A stretch of DNA of 10,205 bases from Chloroflexota bacterium (GCA_021788565.1 JAJYKO010000117.1:1-10205), one strand, 5' to 3'; positions 1 to 7,013 are shown, counted from the first letter of the stretch. A program made the numbers and translations. The notes: generated by a model from the letters alone, not told the origin.

Positions 1-369
1 GTCCATCTCCCCTAATGCCTTGCGCACCCTTTCCAGGCGCTCCGGATCGTGCACTGGAATTCCCAGGTCCACCGCCATCCGCTCGTAGACGGCGCGAAGG
101 GTGAAGATCTCGTAGATATCCTTAGGAGTCAGGGGCGTGACCAACACCCCTCGTCTGGGGATATTCACGAGCAGGCCCTCCCTCTCGAGCAGGCGCATTG
201 CCTCCCGGAGGGGTGGCCGGCTGATGCCGAGCTCGGCGGTGAGGCGCTCTTCGACAAGGCGATCTCCGGGCTGGAGCTCGCCCGAGAGGATCATCTCGCG
301 GACGGCTTCGGCCGCGAGCTGCACGAGGCTTGGCTGCTGTATTCGCCGCTCCCGAGTTTGCACTACCAT
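1..369 (-). CDS. GntR/FadR-family transcriptional regulator, N-terminal part (cut by window edge)
   Basis: This is a DNA-binding repressor or activator of the GntR superfamily, FCD (FadR-like) branch; 123 residues are visible and the C-terminus lies outside the window. Residues about 13-75 form the winged helix-turn-helix: the helix-1 segment VQLAAEAVREMILSGEL, the typical PGDRLVEERLTAELGIS, then SRPPLREAMRLLEREGLL (recognition helix) and the wing IPRRGVLVTPL. From about residue 82 (PKDIYEIFTLRAVYERMAV) the all-helical FCD ligand-binding domain begins. The ATG at 369..367 is chosen because GGGAGG lies 5-6 bases upstream. The gene is divergent from the liv-type transporter across a 203-bp gap, the usual arrangement for a local regulator controlled by the imported compound or its metabolite. 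FCD domains bind small organic acids, often with a metal; the ligand here is unknown. Family assignment is firm; control of the transporter is inferred from position. Confidence 0.93.
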   Translation of the reverse strand, partial: MVVQTRERRIQQPSLVQLAAEAVREMILSGELQPGDRLVEERLTAELGISRPPLREAMRLLEREGLLVNIPRRGVLVTPLTPKDIYEIFTLRAVYERMAVDLGIPVHDPERLERVRKALGEMD

Positions 370-467
370 AGTGAACCTCCCAGTCTGCCCTTCTATTCTG
401 AGTTTCCCGCGGGCCAGTGTGCCCCCACACATTACTCCACCTGGGGAAGAACGACGACCAGAAATTC

Positions 468-492
468 GACAACTTGAATATTGACAACTCGA
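468..492. repeat. Short direct repeat GACAACTYGA, possible regulator site
   Basis: GACAACTTGA at 468-477 and GACAACTCGA at 483-492 match at 9 of 10 bases and their starts are 15 bp apart. The second copy covers the -35 hexamer of the putative transporter promoter. Such a repeat could be bound by the divergent GntR protein or another factor, but no family consensus is recognised, and chance is possible. Confidence 0.3.
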
Positions 493-510
493 CTATTGTG
501 TGCAAATAAT
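481..510 (+). promoter_or_regulatory. Predicted sigma-70-type promoter of the liv operon
   Basis: A perfect -35 hexamer TTGACA (481-486) is followed after 18 bp by AATAAT (505-510), which matches TATAAT at five of six positions. Transcription would start near 517, leaving a leader of about 55 bases before the chosen livH start at 573. This also argues against the TTG at 519 as the start, since it would be almost leaderless and has no Shine-Dalgarno site. Prediction from consensus only. Confidence 0.6.
495..507. promoter_or_regulatory. Candidate GntR operator (TTG-N4-CAA) over the liv promoter
   Basis: The site ATTGTGTGCAAAT has the imperfect dyad TTG-N4-CAA and resembles the TTGTATACAA-type operators used by several GntR/FCD regulators, differing mainly in the central purines. 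It overlaps the spacer and first -10 bases of the predicted transporter promoter, where a bound repressor would block polymerase. The divergent GntR gene is the obvious candidate partner. Position and shape are seen; binding is inferred. Confidence 0.35.
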
Positions 511-558
511 ATCACAGATTGAAGACAATAGTCCATACGGCAGCGAATGAAATCGGAA

Positions 559-565
559 AAGGGGG
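559..565 (+). promoter_or_regulatory. Ribosome binding site that fixes the livH start
   Basis: AAGGGGG lies 7 bases before the TTG at 573. The longer in-frame TTG start at 519 has no such site, so 573 is preferred; it also puts the first membrane helix at the N-terminus as in other LivH proteins. Confidence 0.6.
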
Positions 566-572
566 TCTCCAC

Positions 573-1448
573 TTGAGCGTCTTCTTCTTGGCTGTGGGCT
601 TCGGCCTCGTGACTGCCTCGATCCTGACCCTGGCCGCCGTCGGCCTGGCGCTCCAATTCGGGATCACGAACTACGTGAACTTCGCGTACGGTGAGTTCCT
701 GACCATGGGTGCCTACTTCGCCTGGGTACTCAATCGGGACCTGCACATCAACGTATGGCTGGCCATGATCGGAGGCGCGCTGCTCGTCGGGCTCTGCGGA
801 GTGGTCATCAACCACATCCTTTTGCGCCCCTTCGTCAGAAAGGGAATCGCCCTCCGCTACATCCTGATAGTCACATTCGGACTCTCGCTCATACTATCCA
901 ATGCAATCCTCGCCGTCTGGGGCGCCAACTTCCAGACGTTCGACGTGAGCACGCAGCTGCCCTTCCACGCCGGACCATTCTCGTTCACGACCAACCAGAT
1001 CCTGATCATGGTGGTGGCATTCCTCGCGATGCTCGCGGTCCATCTCCTGCTCAGCCGGACCAAGCTCGGCAAGGCCATGCGGGCGATGTCGGACAACCAC
1101 GACCTCGCCATGGTGTGCGGGATCGACAACAACCGAATCACGGCATTCACCTGGATGATCAGCGGCTTTCTTGCCGGCATGGCGGGCGTCGTGCTCGCGC
1201 TCGACATCACCAGCTTTCAGCCGACGCTGGGAAACGACTTCCTATTCGTGATCTTTTCGGCGATGGTCCTGGGAGGCATTGGCTCGCCCTACGGTGCCAT
1301 GCTGGGTTCGATCGTCATCGGATTGGCGACCGAAGTCTCCGCTGTGCTGGTCAACTCGGCCTTCAAGGACGACATAGCGTTCGCGATCTTGATCCTGATC
1401 CTCCTATTCCGGCCACAGGGTCTGATGAGAGTGGGGGGGAGGAACTGA
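573..1448 (+). CDS. livH: Branched-chain amino acid-type ABC transporter permease (LivH family)
   Basis: One of the two membrane subunits of a HAAT-family importer; with LivM it forms the channel through the cytoplasmic membrane. The 291-residue product is very hydrophobic with about eight predicted helices and has the family landmarks: the N-terminal GLALQFGITNYVNFAYGEF block (residues about 24-42, equivalent to the common NFAHGE), the cytoplasmic coupling loop LGKAMRAMSDNHDLAMVCGI (about 165-184) that contacts the ATPases, and the C-terminal LLFRPQGL (about 277-284). TTG at 573 is taken as start on the basis of its Shine-Dalgarno site; an in-frame TTG at 519 would add 18 residues. The stop overlaps the livM start (TGATG), indicating translational coupling. 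The length is normal for LivH. The transported compound cannot be deduced; this family also carries urea, amides and aromatic or dicarboxylic acids. Confidence 0.93.
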   Translation: MSVFFLAVGFGLVTASILTLAAVGLALQFGITNYVNFAYGEFLTMGAYFAWVLNRDLHINVWLAMIGGALLVGLCGVVINHILLRPFVRKGIALRYILIVTFGLSLILSNAILAVWGANFQTFDVSTQLPFHAGPFSFTTNQILIMVVAFLAMLAVHLLLSRTKLGKAMRAMSDNHDLAMVCGIDNNRITAFTWMISGFLAGMAGVVLALDITSFQPTLGNDFLFVIFSAMVLGGIGSPYGAMLGSIVIGLATEVSAVLVNSAFKDDIAFAILILILLFRPQGLMRVGGRN

Positions 1449-2443
1449 TGGACCAGTGGTTGTACTACCTGGCCACTCTGGTGGTGTTCTTCTTCATATT
1501 CAACATCATGACCTGGGGCCTGAATATCCAGTTCGGCTACGCCGGGATCGTGGATTTCACCTACATTACCTTCTTCGCCACAGGGGCCTATTTCGCGGGC
1601 GCCAGCGCGATGGGCACGCCGTCCGGGGATCTTCATTACATCCTTGGGCTGAACTGGAACTTCGCCGCATCAATGGTGCTGGGCGCGGTCGCAGCTGGAA
1701 TCCTGGGGGCGCTGGTCGGGCTGGTAGCGTTGAATAGGTTGCGCAGCGACTATCTAGCCATTGTCACCGTTTCAGTGGGCGCCATAGCCTACGACTTCGT
1801 CAGCAACCAGCGATGGCTCTTCAACGGATTCGATGGCTTGCTCGGGGTCCCGTATCCATTCGACGACATCCTCAACCTGGATCCCAACACCTACACGCTC
1901 TTCTATGTCTTCTTCGCCGGCATCGTTATGGTGCTCCTTTGGCTGGTGGCGAATCGCATCTACAACTCGCCTTTCGGCCGCGCCTTGCGTGCGATCCGAG
2001 AGGATCTCGACGTCGCCGAGGCCTACGGCAAGAACACCTACGCGATGCGGATGGTCGCCATGGTCGTGGGATGCGTCTACTCCGGCATCGCGGGAGCTCT
2101 GCTTATCGGATTCATCAGCGCCTTCAACCCTGGAGGATGGACCCCTCCAGAAACCTTCCTGATCTGGGCCGCCATGCTGATCGGTGGGCGGGCCAACAAC
2201 CTTGGGTCGGTGATTGGCTCACTCCTGGTTCCTGTGATCTTCATAGAAGCCACGAGGTACCTACCCGCTGTCCAGGGCCACGCGGAACTCATCCCGGCGG
2301 TGCGCAACATCCTGGTCGGCGTGCTGTTGATAGCCGTGCTCTGGTTCAGACCGCAGGGCCTCATTCCGGAGAGCAGGAAGAGGTTTTTCGATATACCGCT
2401 CAAGCGGGAGCGAAAGGTGGTGAGCGATGTCCCAGTCGACTGA
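1448..2443 (+). CDS. livM: Branched-chain amino acid-type ABC transporter permease (LivM family)
   Basis: The second membrane subunit of the importer, 331 residues. Features seen: a short N-terminal hydrophobic helix, the GYAGIVDFTYITFFATGAYFAG block (residues about 30-51, corresponding to the GxxSLGHxxFFxxGAY region of LivM), LRSDYLAIVT (98-107), the ATPase-coupling loop SPFGRALRAIREDLDVAEAYG (174-194), and WFRPQGLIPE near the C-terminus (299-308). The ATG at 1448 overlaps the livH stop by one base and is preceded by a GGGAGGA site inside livH. The open frame continues upstream inside livH but has no start signal there. The last 17 bases overlap livG. The N-terminus is short compared with proteobacterial LivM, which has additional helices, but this is common in other phyla. 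Confidence 0.93.
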   Translation: MDQWLYYLATLVVFFFIFNIMTWGLNIQFGYAGIVDFTYITFFATGAYFAGASAMGTPSGDLHYILGLNWNFAASMVLGAVAAGILGALVGLVALNRLRSDYLAIVTVSVGAIAYDFVSNQRWLFNGFDGLLGVPYPFDDILNLDPNTYTLFYVFFAGIVMVLLWLVANRIYNSPFGRALRAIREDLDVAEAYGKNTYAMRMVAMVVGCVYSGIAGALLIGFISAFNPGGWTPPETFLIWAAMLIGGRANNLGSVIGSLLVPVIFIEATRYLPAVQGHAELIPAVRNILVGVLLIAVLWFRPQGLIPESRKRFFDIPLKRERKVVSDVPVD

Positions 2444-3221
2444 GAAGATCCTGGAGATCGACCACGTCTCGCGCAGCTTCGGCGGACTCAGGGCGGTGAG
2501 CGACTGCAGCTTCGAATTGCAGCGCGGAATGCTTGCGGCCCTCATCGGTCCTAACGGCGCTGGCAAGACGACCCTCGCCAACATCGTGGCCGGTGCACTC
2601 AAGCCGGATACCGGGAATGTGCGCTTCGCCGGAGCCGACATAACCGGTCGGGTCAGTCACCAGATCGCGCGCAGAGGCCTCATTCGAACGTTCCAGATCT
2701 CTCGAGAGTTCGGTGGGCTGACGGTGCTGGAGAACATGATGGTGGCGGCGCAGTCCCAGGCTGGTGAACGCTTCTTCACCGCGATTCTGCGACCGTCGGT
2801 GGGTCAGCAGGGGGATCGGATGCTGCTCGACCGCGCGCTTGACCGCCTTAACACCTTCGGCCTCTACGAACAGCGGGACGAGTACGCTCGAAACCTGAGT
2901 GGCGGTCAGAAGCGGCTGCTCGAGCTCGCGCGGGCCGTGATGGCGGAGCCGAGGCTGTTGATACTGGATGAGCCGATGGCGGGGGTCAACCCGGCCCTGG
3001 TTCGGTTGCTTGCCCGCCACATCACGTCGCTCTGTGAGGACGGGATCACATTCTTGATGATCGAGCACAACCTGAACGTGGTCGAGCAGATGTGCGATCA
3101 CGTTATCGTCATGGCCGAGGGTCGTACCCTCGCAACCGGCACGATGGCCGACCTTCGAAAGAACGAAGAGGTCATTCACGCCTACCTGGGAGGGTCGTTG
3201 CATGCCCGCGCTGCAGGCTGA
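2427..3221 (+). CDS. livG: ABC transporter ATP-binding protein, LivG type
   Basis: A cytoplasmic ATPase subunit that powers import, 264 residues, the usual length. All nucleotide-binding motifs are intact: Walker A GPNGAGKTT (41-49), Q-loop Q90 in RTFQ, ABC signature LSGGQ (157-161), Walker B LLILDEP (177-183) and the H-loop His214 in IEHNLN. The segment RTFQISREFGGLTVLENMMVA and the C-terminal NEEVIHAYLGG are characteristic of LivG rather than LivF, and an insertion typical of LivG lies between them (about 110-135). The start ATG at 2427 sits inside the end of livM, behind AAGGTGGTGA, so translation is likely coupled. Its 3' end overlaps livF by 20 bases. It should act as a heterodimer with LivF. 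Confidence 0.95.
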   Translation: MSQSTEKILEIDHVSRSFGGLRAVSDCSFELQRGMLAALIGPNGAGKTTLANIVAGALKPDTGNVRFAGADITGRVSHQIARRGLIRTFQISREFGGLTVLENMMVAAQSQAGERFFTAILRPSVGQQGDRMLLDRALDRLNTFGLYEQRDEYARNLSGGQKRLLELARAVMAEPRLLILDEPMAGVNPALVRLLARHITSLCEDGITFLMIEHNLNVVEQMCDHVIVMAEGRTLATGTMADLRKNEEVIHAYLGGSLHARAAG

Positions 3222-3939
3222 ATCAATCACCGCCGGTTACGGCAAGGTTCCTGTCATTGAGAACGTATCCGTGAGCGCCGACTCGGGCTCTGTGGTGGCC
3301 CTCATCGGGCCCAATGGGGCAGGCAAATCCACGTTTCTGAAGGCGATTTTCGGACTGCTGCGCCAGACGACCGGAAGCGTTCGCGTGGCCAGTCAGGAGC
3401 TCGGGGGCATGCCACCGCACCGAATAGCGCGCATGGGGATGGCGTACGTGCCCCAGGTCGACAACGTCTTCCCGTCGATGAGTGTGGTCGAGAATCTCGA
3501 AATGGGTGGCTACACAAAGGAAGGAGGGGTGCAGCAGCGCATAGAGGAGGTGCTGGAAATTTTCCCGGACCTGGCGGAGGCCAGGGCCAAGAAGGCGGGC
3601 AATCTCAGCGGCGGCCAGCGGAACATGCTGGCGCTAGCCCGCTCGTTGATGCTCGAGCCTAAGGTCGTCCTCCTGGACGAGCCAACGGCAGGGCTCTCCC
3701 CAGCGTACACGGCGGTGGTGTGGACGCAGGTCAAACGCGTCGCCGCGGCGGGTACCGCGGTGATCGTGGTCGAACAGAACGTCGATCTGGCGGTCACCAA
3801 CGCCGACCGGGTGTACGTGCTTGTAGCCGGTCGCAATCGACTCGAGGGAACTGCTGCGGAGGTAGCCCGGCAAGACTTGCCCAGCATCTTCCTCGGCGGT
3901 GACGGTTCAGAATCGCCTGGTGGCGAGACAAACAGTTAG
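3202..3939 (+). CDS. livF: ABC transporter ATP-binding protein, LivF type
   Basis: The second ATPase of the importer, 245 residues. Walker A GPNGAGKST (36-44), Q-loop Q85 in YVPQVDNVFPSMSVVENL (the diagnostic LivF block), signature LSGGQ (135-139) and Walker B VVLLDEP (155-161) are present. The position of the H-loop His is occupied by Gln192 (VVEQNVDLA), which is the normal LivF sequence and not a defect. The C-terminus ends in a short Gly/Ser-rich tail after IFLGG. The start at 3202 overlaps the end of livG, with GGGAGG upstream. The gene is followed after 29 bp by the substrate-binding protein, so all five genes are probably one transcript. Confidence 0.95.
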   Translation: MPALQAESITAGYGKVPVIENVSVSADSGSVVALIGPNGAGKSTFLKAIFGLLRQTTGSVRVASQELGGMPPHRIARMGMAYVPQVDNVFPSMSVVENLEMGGYTKEGGVQQRIEEVLEIFPDLAEARAKKAGNLSGGQRNMLALARSLMLEPKVVLLDEPTAGLSPAYTAVVWTQVKRVAAAGTAVIVVEQNVDLAVTNADRVYVLVAGRNRLEGTAAEVARQDLPSIFLGGDGSESPGGETNS

Positions 3940-3968
3940 GCACTAAAGGCCAAAAGAGGAGTACCGAG

Positions 3969-5339
3969 ATGATACCCAGGAGAAGTCCCTGGCTACCCGC
4001 GGCCATGTTTGGCATCTTGGTGCTGAGTGTCGCGTGCAGCAGCGCCAGCCCAGCTAGCAGTCCCAAGAGTGGCACCGCCGCCAGCCCAACCAGTGGCACC
4101 GCCGCCAGTTCAACAAGCAGCACTGCCGCCAGTCCAACAAATGGCACCGCCGCCAGCCCCACAAGCGGCACCGCAGCCGCCTCTGGCACACCCCTAACGG
4201 TGGGGGAACTGTTCTCGATGACCGGTCGAGGCGCCGCTTACGGCCGCCAAATTGACGCCGGCGCCAAGGTGGGCGTGCAGGAGGTCAACGCGCATGGCGG
4301 AGTAATGGGTCATCCACTGAAGGAGTCTCTGGAGGACACCGCGAGCGACCCCGTGGATGCGGTGCCGGCCTGGCACAAGCTTGCGACCCAGAACCCGGCC
4401 TTCGAGCTCGGACCAACCTCGAAGGAGATCCAGGGTGTGATCAAACTGTACGATCCCGCGCACCTGATCACCTTCATGGTCGGGGGAACCACCGCCGTCG
4501 ACAAGATGCAGTACAAGTACGTCTATCGGGTAACTCCATCTGACACGACACTCACCGCGGCGATGGCCTACTACGCGATACAGAAGGGCTACAAGAAAGC
4601 AGCGATGTTCTTCGAGGCGACGGCCGACGCGACCGACGAGCTCGATAACACTACCAAGTTCTTCACGGCCCACGGTGGCACAGTGGTCGACAGCGAGCAC
4701 ATTGCACTTCATCAGACCTCGTATCGCACTGAAGTCGCCAAGGCGTTCGCGGCGAATCCCGACGTGGTGTTCGTCCAGGGTGACCCGGAGACGGCGGCGA
4801 CCCTCTTCTCCAATATCAAGGAACTGGGCCACCTCAACGTCCCCTTCGTCAGCGACGACAACGGTGTTACAGCCGAGTTTGCCAAGGCGATGGGGTTAGA
4901 CAACGCCAGCAAGTGGCTGGTTGGGATCGCCGGAGCGCCGCCACAGGGCAAGGCATGGGAAAACTATGTCCAGTCCTACAAGAAGGTGATGGGCACGGAT
5001 CAACCCCTTGACCAGAGTTCAAACACCTTCGATGCGGTGATCATAGCGTCACTGGCGATGACCGATGCCAAGTCCACTGATGACCAGGTTTGGGTGAACA
5101 AGATCACCGATGTCTCGAACTCCCCCGGCACGCAGTGCTACACCTACGCCGATTGCGTGACCCTGCTCAACCAAGGCAAGAAGATCAACTACGAAGGAGC
5201 AACTGGACCCGAGGACTTCAACCAGTATCACAACGTCTTTGGTGACTGGGACGTTGCTCAGTTCACACCAGATGGCAAGAGCCTGAAGACGGTGATGCAC
5301 GTGCCGGCCGCCGCGATCGACCAGTACGTGAACCACTAG
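3969..5339 (+). CDS. HAAT-family substrate-binding lipoprotein (LivK type) with repetitive linker
   Basis: The extracytoplasmic receptor that captures the substrate for the Liv-type channel; 456 residues. A signal peptide with Arg4/Arg5 and a hydrophobic core (about 8-22) ends in a lipobox-like SVAC with Cys23 as the lipidated residue. Residues 34-65 are four copies of an 8-residue repeat of the form SGTAASPT, followed by a degenerate fifth copy, giving a flexible linker to about residue 75. The periplasmic-binding-protein fold (Peripla_BP_6 type) starts at LTVGELFSMTGRGAAYG and includes NAHGGVMGHPL, the FMVGGTTAV ligand-cleft segment and NYEGATGPEDFNQY near the C-terminus. Cys390 and Cys396 may form a disulfide. 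AAGAGGAGT provides the ribosome site. The linker makes it longer than typical LivK proteins. The ligand is unknown. Confidence 0.92.
   Translation: MIPRRSPWLPAAMFGILVLSVACSSASPASSPKSGTAASPTSGTAASSTSSTAASPTNGTAASPTSGTAAASGTPLTVGELFSMTGRGAAYGRQIDAGAKVGVQEVNAHGGVMGHPLKESLEDTASDPVDAVPAWHKLATQNPAFELGPTSKEIQGVIKLYDPAHLITFMVGGTTAVDKMQYKYVYRVTPSDTTLTAAMAYYAIQKGYKKAAMFFEATADATDELDNTTKFFTAHGGTVVDSEHIALHQTSYRTEVAKAFAANPDVVFVQGDPETAATLFSNIKELGHLNVPFVSDDNGVTAEFAKAMGLDNASKWLVGIAGAPPQGKAWENYVQSYKKVMGTDQPLDQSSNTFDAVIIASLAMTDAKSTDDQVWVNKITDVSNSPGTQCYTYADCVTLLNQGKKINYEGATGPEDFNQYHNVFGDWDVAQFTPDGKSLKTVMHVPAAAIDQYVNH
4068..4187 (+). repeat. 24-bp tandem repeats coding for the lipoprotein linker
   Basis: Four 24-bp units (4068-4091, 4092-4115, 4116-4139, 4140-4163) and a degenerate fifth (4164-4187) encode the SGTAASPT-like linker. 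Units 1, 2 and 4 share the core GGCACCGCCGCCAG; unit 3 differs at several bases, so the repeats are not all recent. In-frame units mean copy-number change alters linker length without breaking the gene. Confidence 0.9.
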
Positions 5340-5358
5340 AACGGGCGCTGTTCTTCAG

Positions 5359-5395
5359 TTTGGGAGGGACTCCTCGCTGGGGTGTCCCTCCCAAA
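5359..5395 (+). terminator. Hairpin after the liv operon, probable terminator
   Basis: TTTGGGAGGGAC (5359-5370) is perfectly complementary to GTCCCTCCCAAA (5384-5395), giving a 12-bp stem with a 13-base loop, 19 bases after the lipoprotein stop codon. There is no T-tract after it, so it is not a textbook intrinsic terminator; it may also protect the 3' end of the mRNA. It separates the transporter from the next gene set. Confidence 0.65.
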
Positions 5396-5456
5396 AAGTC
5401 TTAACGTGAAAATGGGAAGCGAATTTGTCGACTCTTGGCGCAGTCGTGCCCAGTAC

Positions 5457-5485
5457 TAGACCCCTCCTGGGCCTTTGTATAGAAT
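5457..5485 (+). promoter_or_regulatory. Weak candidate promoter for the Fe-S gene pair
   Basis: TAGACC (5457-5462, four of six to TTGACA) and TAGAAT (5480-5485, five of six to TATAAT) are 17 bp apart, downstream of the liv hairpin and about 75 bases before the start at 5562. A TTGACA at 5488-5493 has no matching -10 box. This is only consensus matching. Confidence 0.3.
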
Positions 5486-5561
5486 AGTTGACAGTACAGG
5501 TCCACTCTGGCCTTCCAGGCCGGATGTCTGGCCCAGCTACATCACAGGGAGGAGTCTCAGG

Positions 5562-6296
5562 ATGCTCATAGATGAAAACCTATGCTCTGGGTGCTTCGAG
5601 TGCGTACCGTATTGCACCGTGGGCGCCATCAAGGAGGACGGCGGTATTGCGGTAGTAGACCTTGAGGAATGCGTGGAATGCGACGCATGCCGGAGGGCTG
5701 AGGTGTGCCCGACCGACGCCATCTATCAGCAGCCGCTCGAGTGGCCGCGGATCCTCAGGTCCCAGTTCAGCAATCCCACAGGCGAGCATCCGCGGACGAT
5801 GATCGCGGGACGCGGCACTGAAGAGATAAAGACCAACGACATCACCAATCGTGTGAAGCCCGGATACGCTGGCATCGCTGTCGAGATGGGGCGGCCGAGC
5901 GTTGGGACGCGCCTCTCCGACGTCGAGAAGGTGGCGATGGCGCTTTGCAAGATCGGCGTGGAGCTCGAGCCGGAAAACCCAGTCACCTGGCTAATGCCGG
6001 ACCCGAAGACCGGCAAAATGCAGGACGACGTACTTAGCGAGAGGGCCCTCTCGGCCATCATCGAATTTGTGGTGCCCGAATCCAAGGTGGTGGAGGCACT
6101 TAAGACCATCAAAGAGGCCATGGCCCAGGTGAAGACGGTGGGAAGCGTGGATCTGGCGGTGCGGTACAACCCAGACGGATCGATCCCGATCAAGAAGGAA
6201 GTCGAGGAGGCGGGCTTCGAGCTCTCCATCGGCGGCAAGATCAACGTCGGCCTGATCCCCTGGTTGAAGACTCGCAACATCGGCAAAGGAGCATAG
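5562..6296 (+). CDS. Protein with two 4Fe-4S clusters and unknown C-terminal domain
   Basis: A 244-residue iron-sulfur protein. The N-terminal 55 residues are a ferredoxin-like domain with two cluster motifs: Cys8, 11, 14, 18 (LCSGCFECVPYCTVGAI) and Cys37, 40, 43, 49 (ECVECDACRRAEVCPTDAI); the second has five rather than three residues before the last Cys. The remaining about 190 residues are not a family I can name. They contain NPTGEHPRTMIAGRGTEEIKTNDITNRVKPGY and a C-terminal region with VPESKVVEALKTIKEAM, predicted alpha/beta and soluble. The ATG at 5562 follows AGGGAGGAG by 7 bases; an in-frame TTG at 5475 would add 29 residues but lacks a ribosome site. No signal peptide, so cytoplasmic. 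It is followed after 6 bp by a Cys-rich gene and probably works with it in electron transfer or as a two-subunit redox enzyme. The Fe-S assignment is firm, the reaction unknown. Confidence 0.88.
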   Translation: MLIDENLCSGCFECVPYCTVGAIKEDGGIAVVDLEECVECDACRRAEVCPTDAIYQQPLEWPRILRSQFSNPTGEHPRTMIAGRGTEEIKTNDITNRVKPGYAGIAVEMGRPSVGTRLSDVEKVAMALCKIGVELEPENPVTWLMPDPKTGKMQDDVLSERALSAIIEFVVPESKVVEALKTIKEAMAQVKTVGSVDLAVRYNPDGSIPIKKEVEEAGFELSIGGKINVGLIPWLKTRNIGKGA

Positions 6297-6302
6297 ACGA
6301 AG

Positions 6303-6932
6303 ATGACTCACACACTTCACCGCCGAGGCGACCACGAGAGCCTGAGCACCGACTATGTCTTCACTTCCATGTCGGCCCGCAAATTCAACCTGGAAGGCGG
6401 CGCCGAGCAGTTCAACAAGTTCTTCCGGATCTGCGCCAGGCACAACCCCGAATTCATGGGCGACCTGTCCCGAGGCAACGAGGAGCTTCTCGGCCGCGAG
6501 AATCTCATGATCTCATCCATCGACAAGAGCTTCGGCCAGGCGGTCTACAGAGATATCGACACGGTGGCCGCGGTCCTGAAGGAGCTGATCGACGAGGGCT
6601 TCGACCGCTCCATCGTCATCGCTGGGCTGTTCGACGAGGTCGAAACGTGCTGCCAGAAGGTGGGCCTCGGTACGCCTCACACCATCGAGTGGTCCCTGGG
6701 CACCTGGGGCGACGAGTCGCTGCTGGCATCCAAGGAGGACCTGGAAGTCATGACCATGTGCGGTCATGCCCAGATCCCTGGTACGCTGGTCCGCCATTTG
6801 GCCCGACGGGTCAAGGAAGGCAAGATCAGCGCGGAGGATGGGAGCCGTAAGATGGCCAGGCAGTGCACCTGCGGCGTCTTCAATGTCGGTCGCGGCGCGG
6901 AGCTGCTGACGGCGATAGCTGCCAAGCTATAA
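6303..6932 (+). CDS. Cys-rich conserved protein of unknown function, partner of the 4Fe-4S protein
   Basis: I do not recognise this family. The product is 209 residues, soluble, with no signal peptide or membrane segment. It has six cysteines: Cys44 (FFRICARHNPEF), adjacent Cys116-Cys117 (DEVETCCQKVGLG), Cys153 (VMTMCGHAQIPG) and Cys188/Cys190 (MARQCTCGVFNVGRG). The CC, MCGH and CxC groups lie in glycine-rich, conserved-looking segments, suggesting a metal or Fe-S site or redox thiols; this is an inference. A basic segment (ARRVKEGKISAEDGSRKMAR, about 167-186) precedes the CxC. AAAGGAG lies 11 bases before the ATG, a rather long spacing; ATG at 6369 (residue 23) is a possible later start. The 6-bp gap to the 4Fe-4S gene indicates co-transcription and probable joint function. 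Confidence 0.8.
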   Translation: MTHTLHRRGDHESLSTDYVFTSMSARKFNLEGGAEQFNKFFRICARHNPEFMGDLSRGNEELLGRENLMISSIDKSFGQAVYRDIDTVAAVLKELIDEGFDRSIVIAGLFDEVETCCQKVGLGTPHTIEWSLGTWGDESLLASKEDLEVMTMCGHAQIPGTLVRHLARRVKEGKISAEDGSRKMARQCTCGVFNVGRGAELLTAIAAKL

Positions 6933-6945
6933 CGCTCTATACCGA

Positions 6946-7013
6946 TCCTGGAATCGACGCTTTGGCGGGCCGCATCCGGACGACCGACTGAAGTCTCGAT
7001 TCCAGGAGCCAAA
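6946..7013 (+). other. Perfect 12-bp inverted repeat with interleaved second pairing upstream of pdxA-like gene
   Basis: TCCTGGAATCGA (6946-6957) is exactly complementary to TCGATTCCAGGA (6996-7007) with 38 bases between. A second pair, TTTGGC (6961-6966) and GCCAAA (7008-7013), is interleaved with it, so an RNA could form either the long hairpin or a pseudoknot-like fold. It starts 13 bases after the upstream stop and ends 57 bases before the pdxA-like start. It could be a terminator or attenuator between the genes, a processing site, or a pair of protein-binding half sites. There is no T-tract and no known riboswitch was recognised. Confidence 0.6.

Noticed and set aside
755..1447. Upstream extension of the livM frame through livH.
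   Set aside because: The extension overlaps nearly all of livH in another frame and its sequence is Arg/Pro/His-rich; the ATG at 1448 has a ribosome site and gives a normal LivM N-terminus.
2400..3230. A minus-strand open frame (276 codons) opposite livG.
   Set aside because: livG carries all ABC ATPase motifs in frame; the antisense translation has no recognisable domain.
3794..4189. A minus-strand frame with repeated PLVGLAAV units resembling a membrane protein.
   Set aside because: The repeats are the antisense reading of the lipoprotein's 24-bp linker repeats, not an independent gene.
5488..5493. TTGACA as a -35 box for the Fe-S gene pair.
   Set aside because: The bases 16-18 bp downstream are GC-rich (around CCTTCC) and do not resemble a -10 box.
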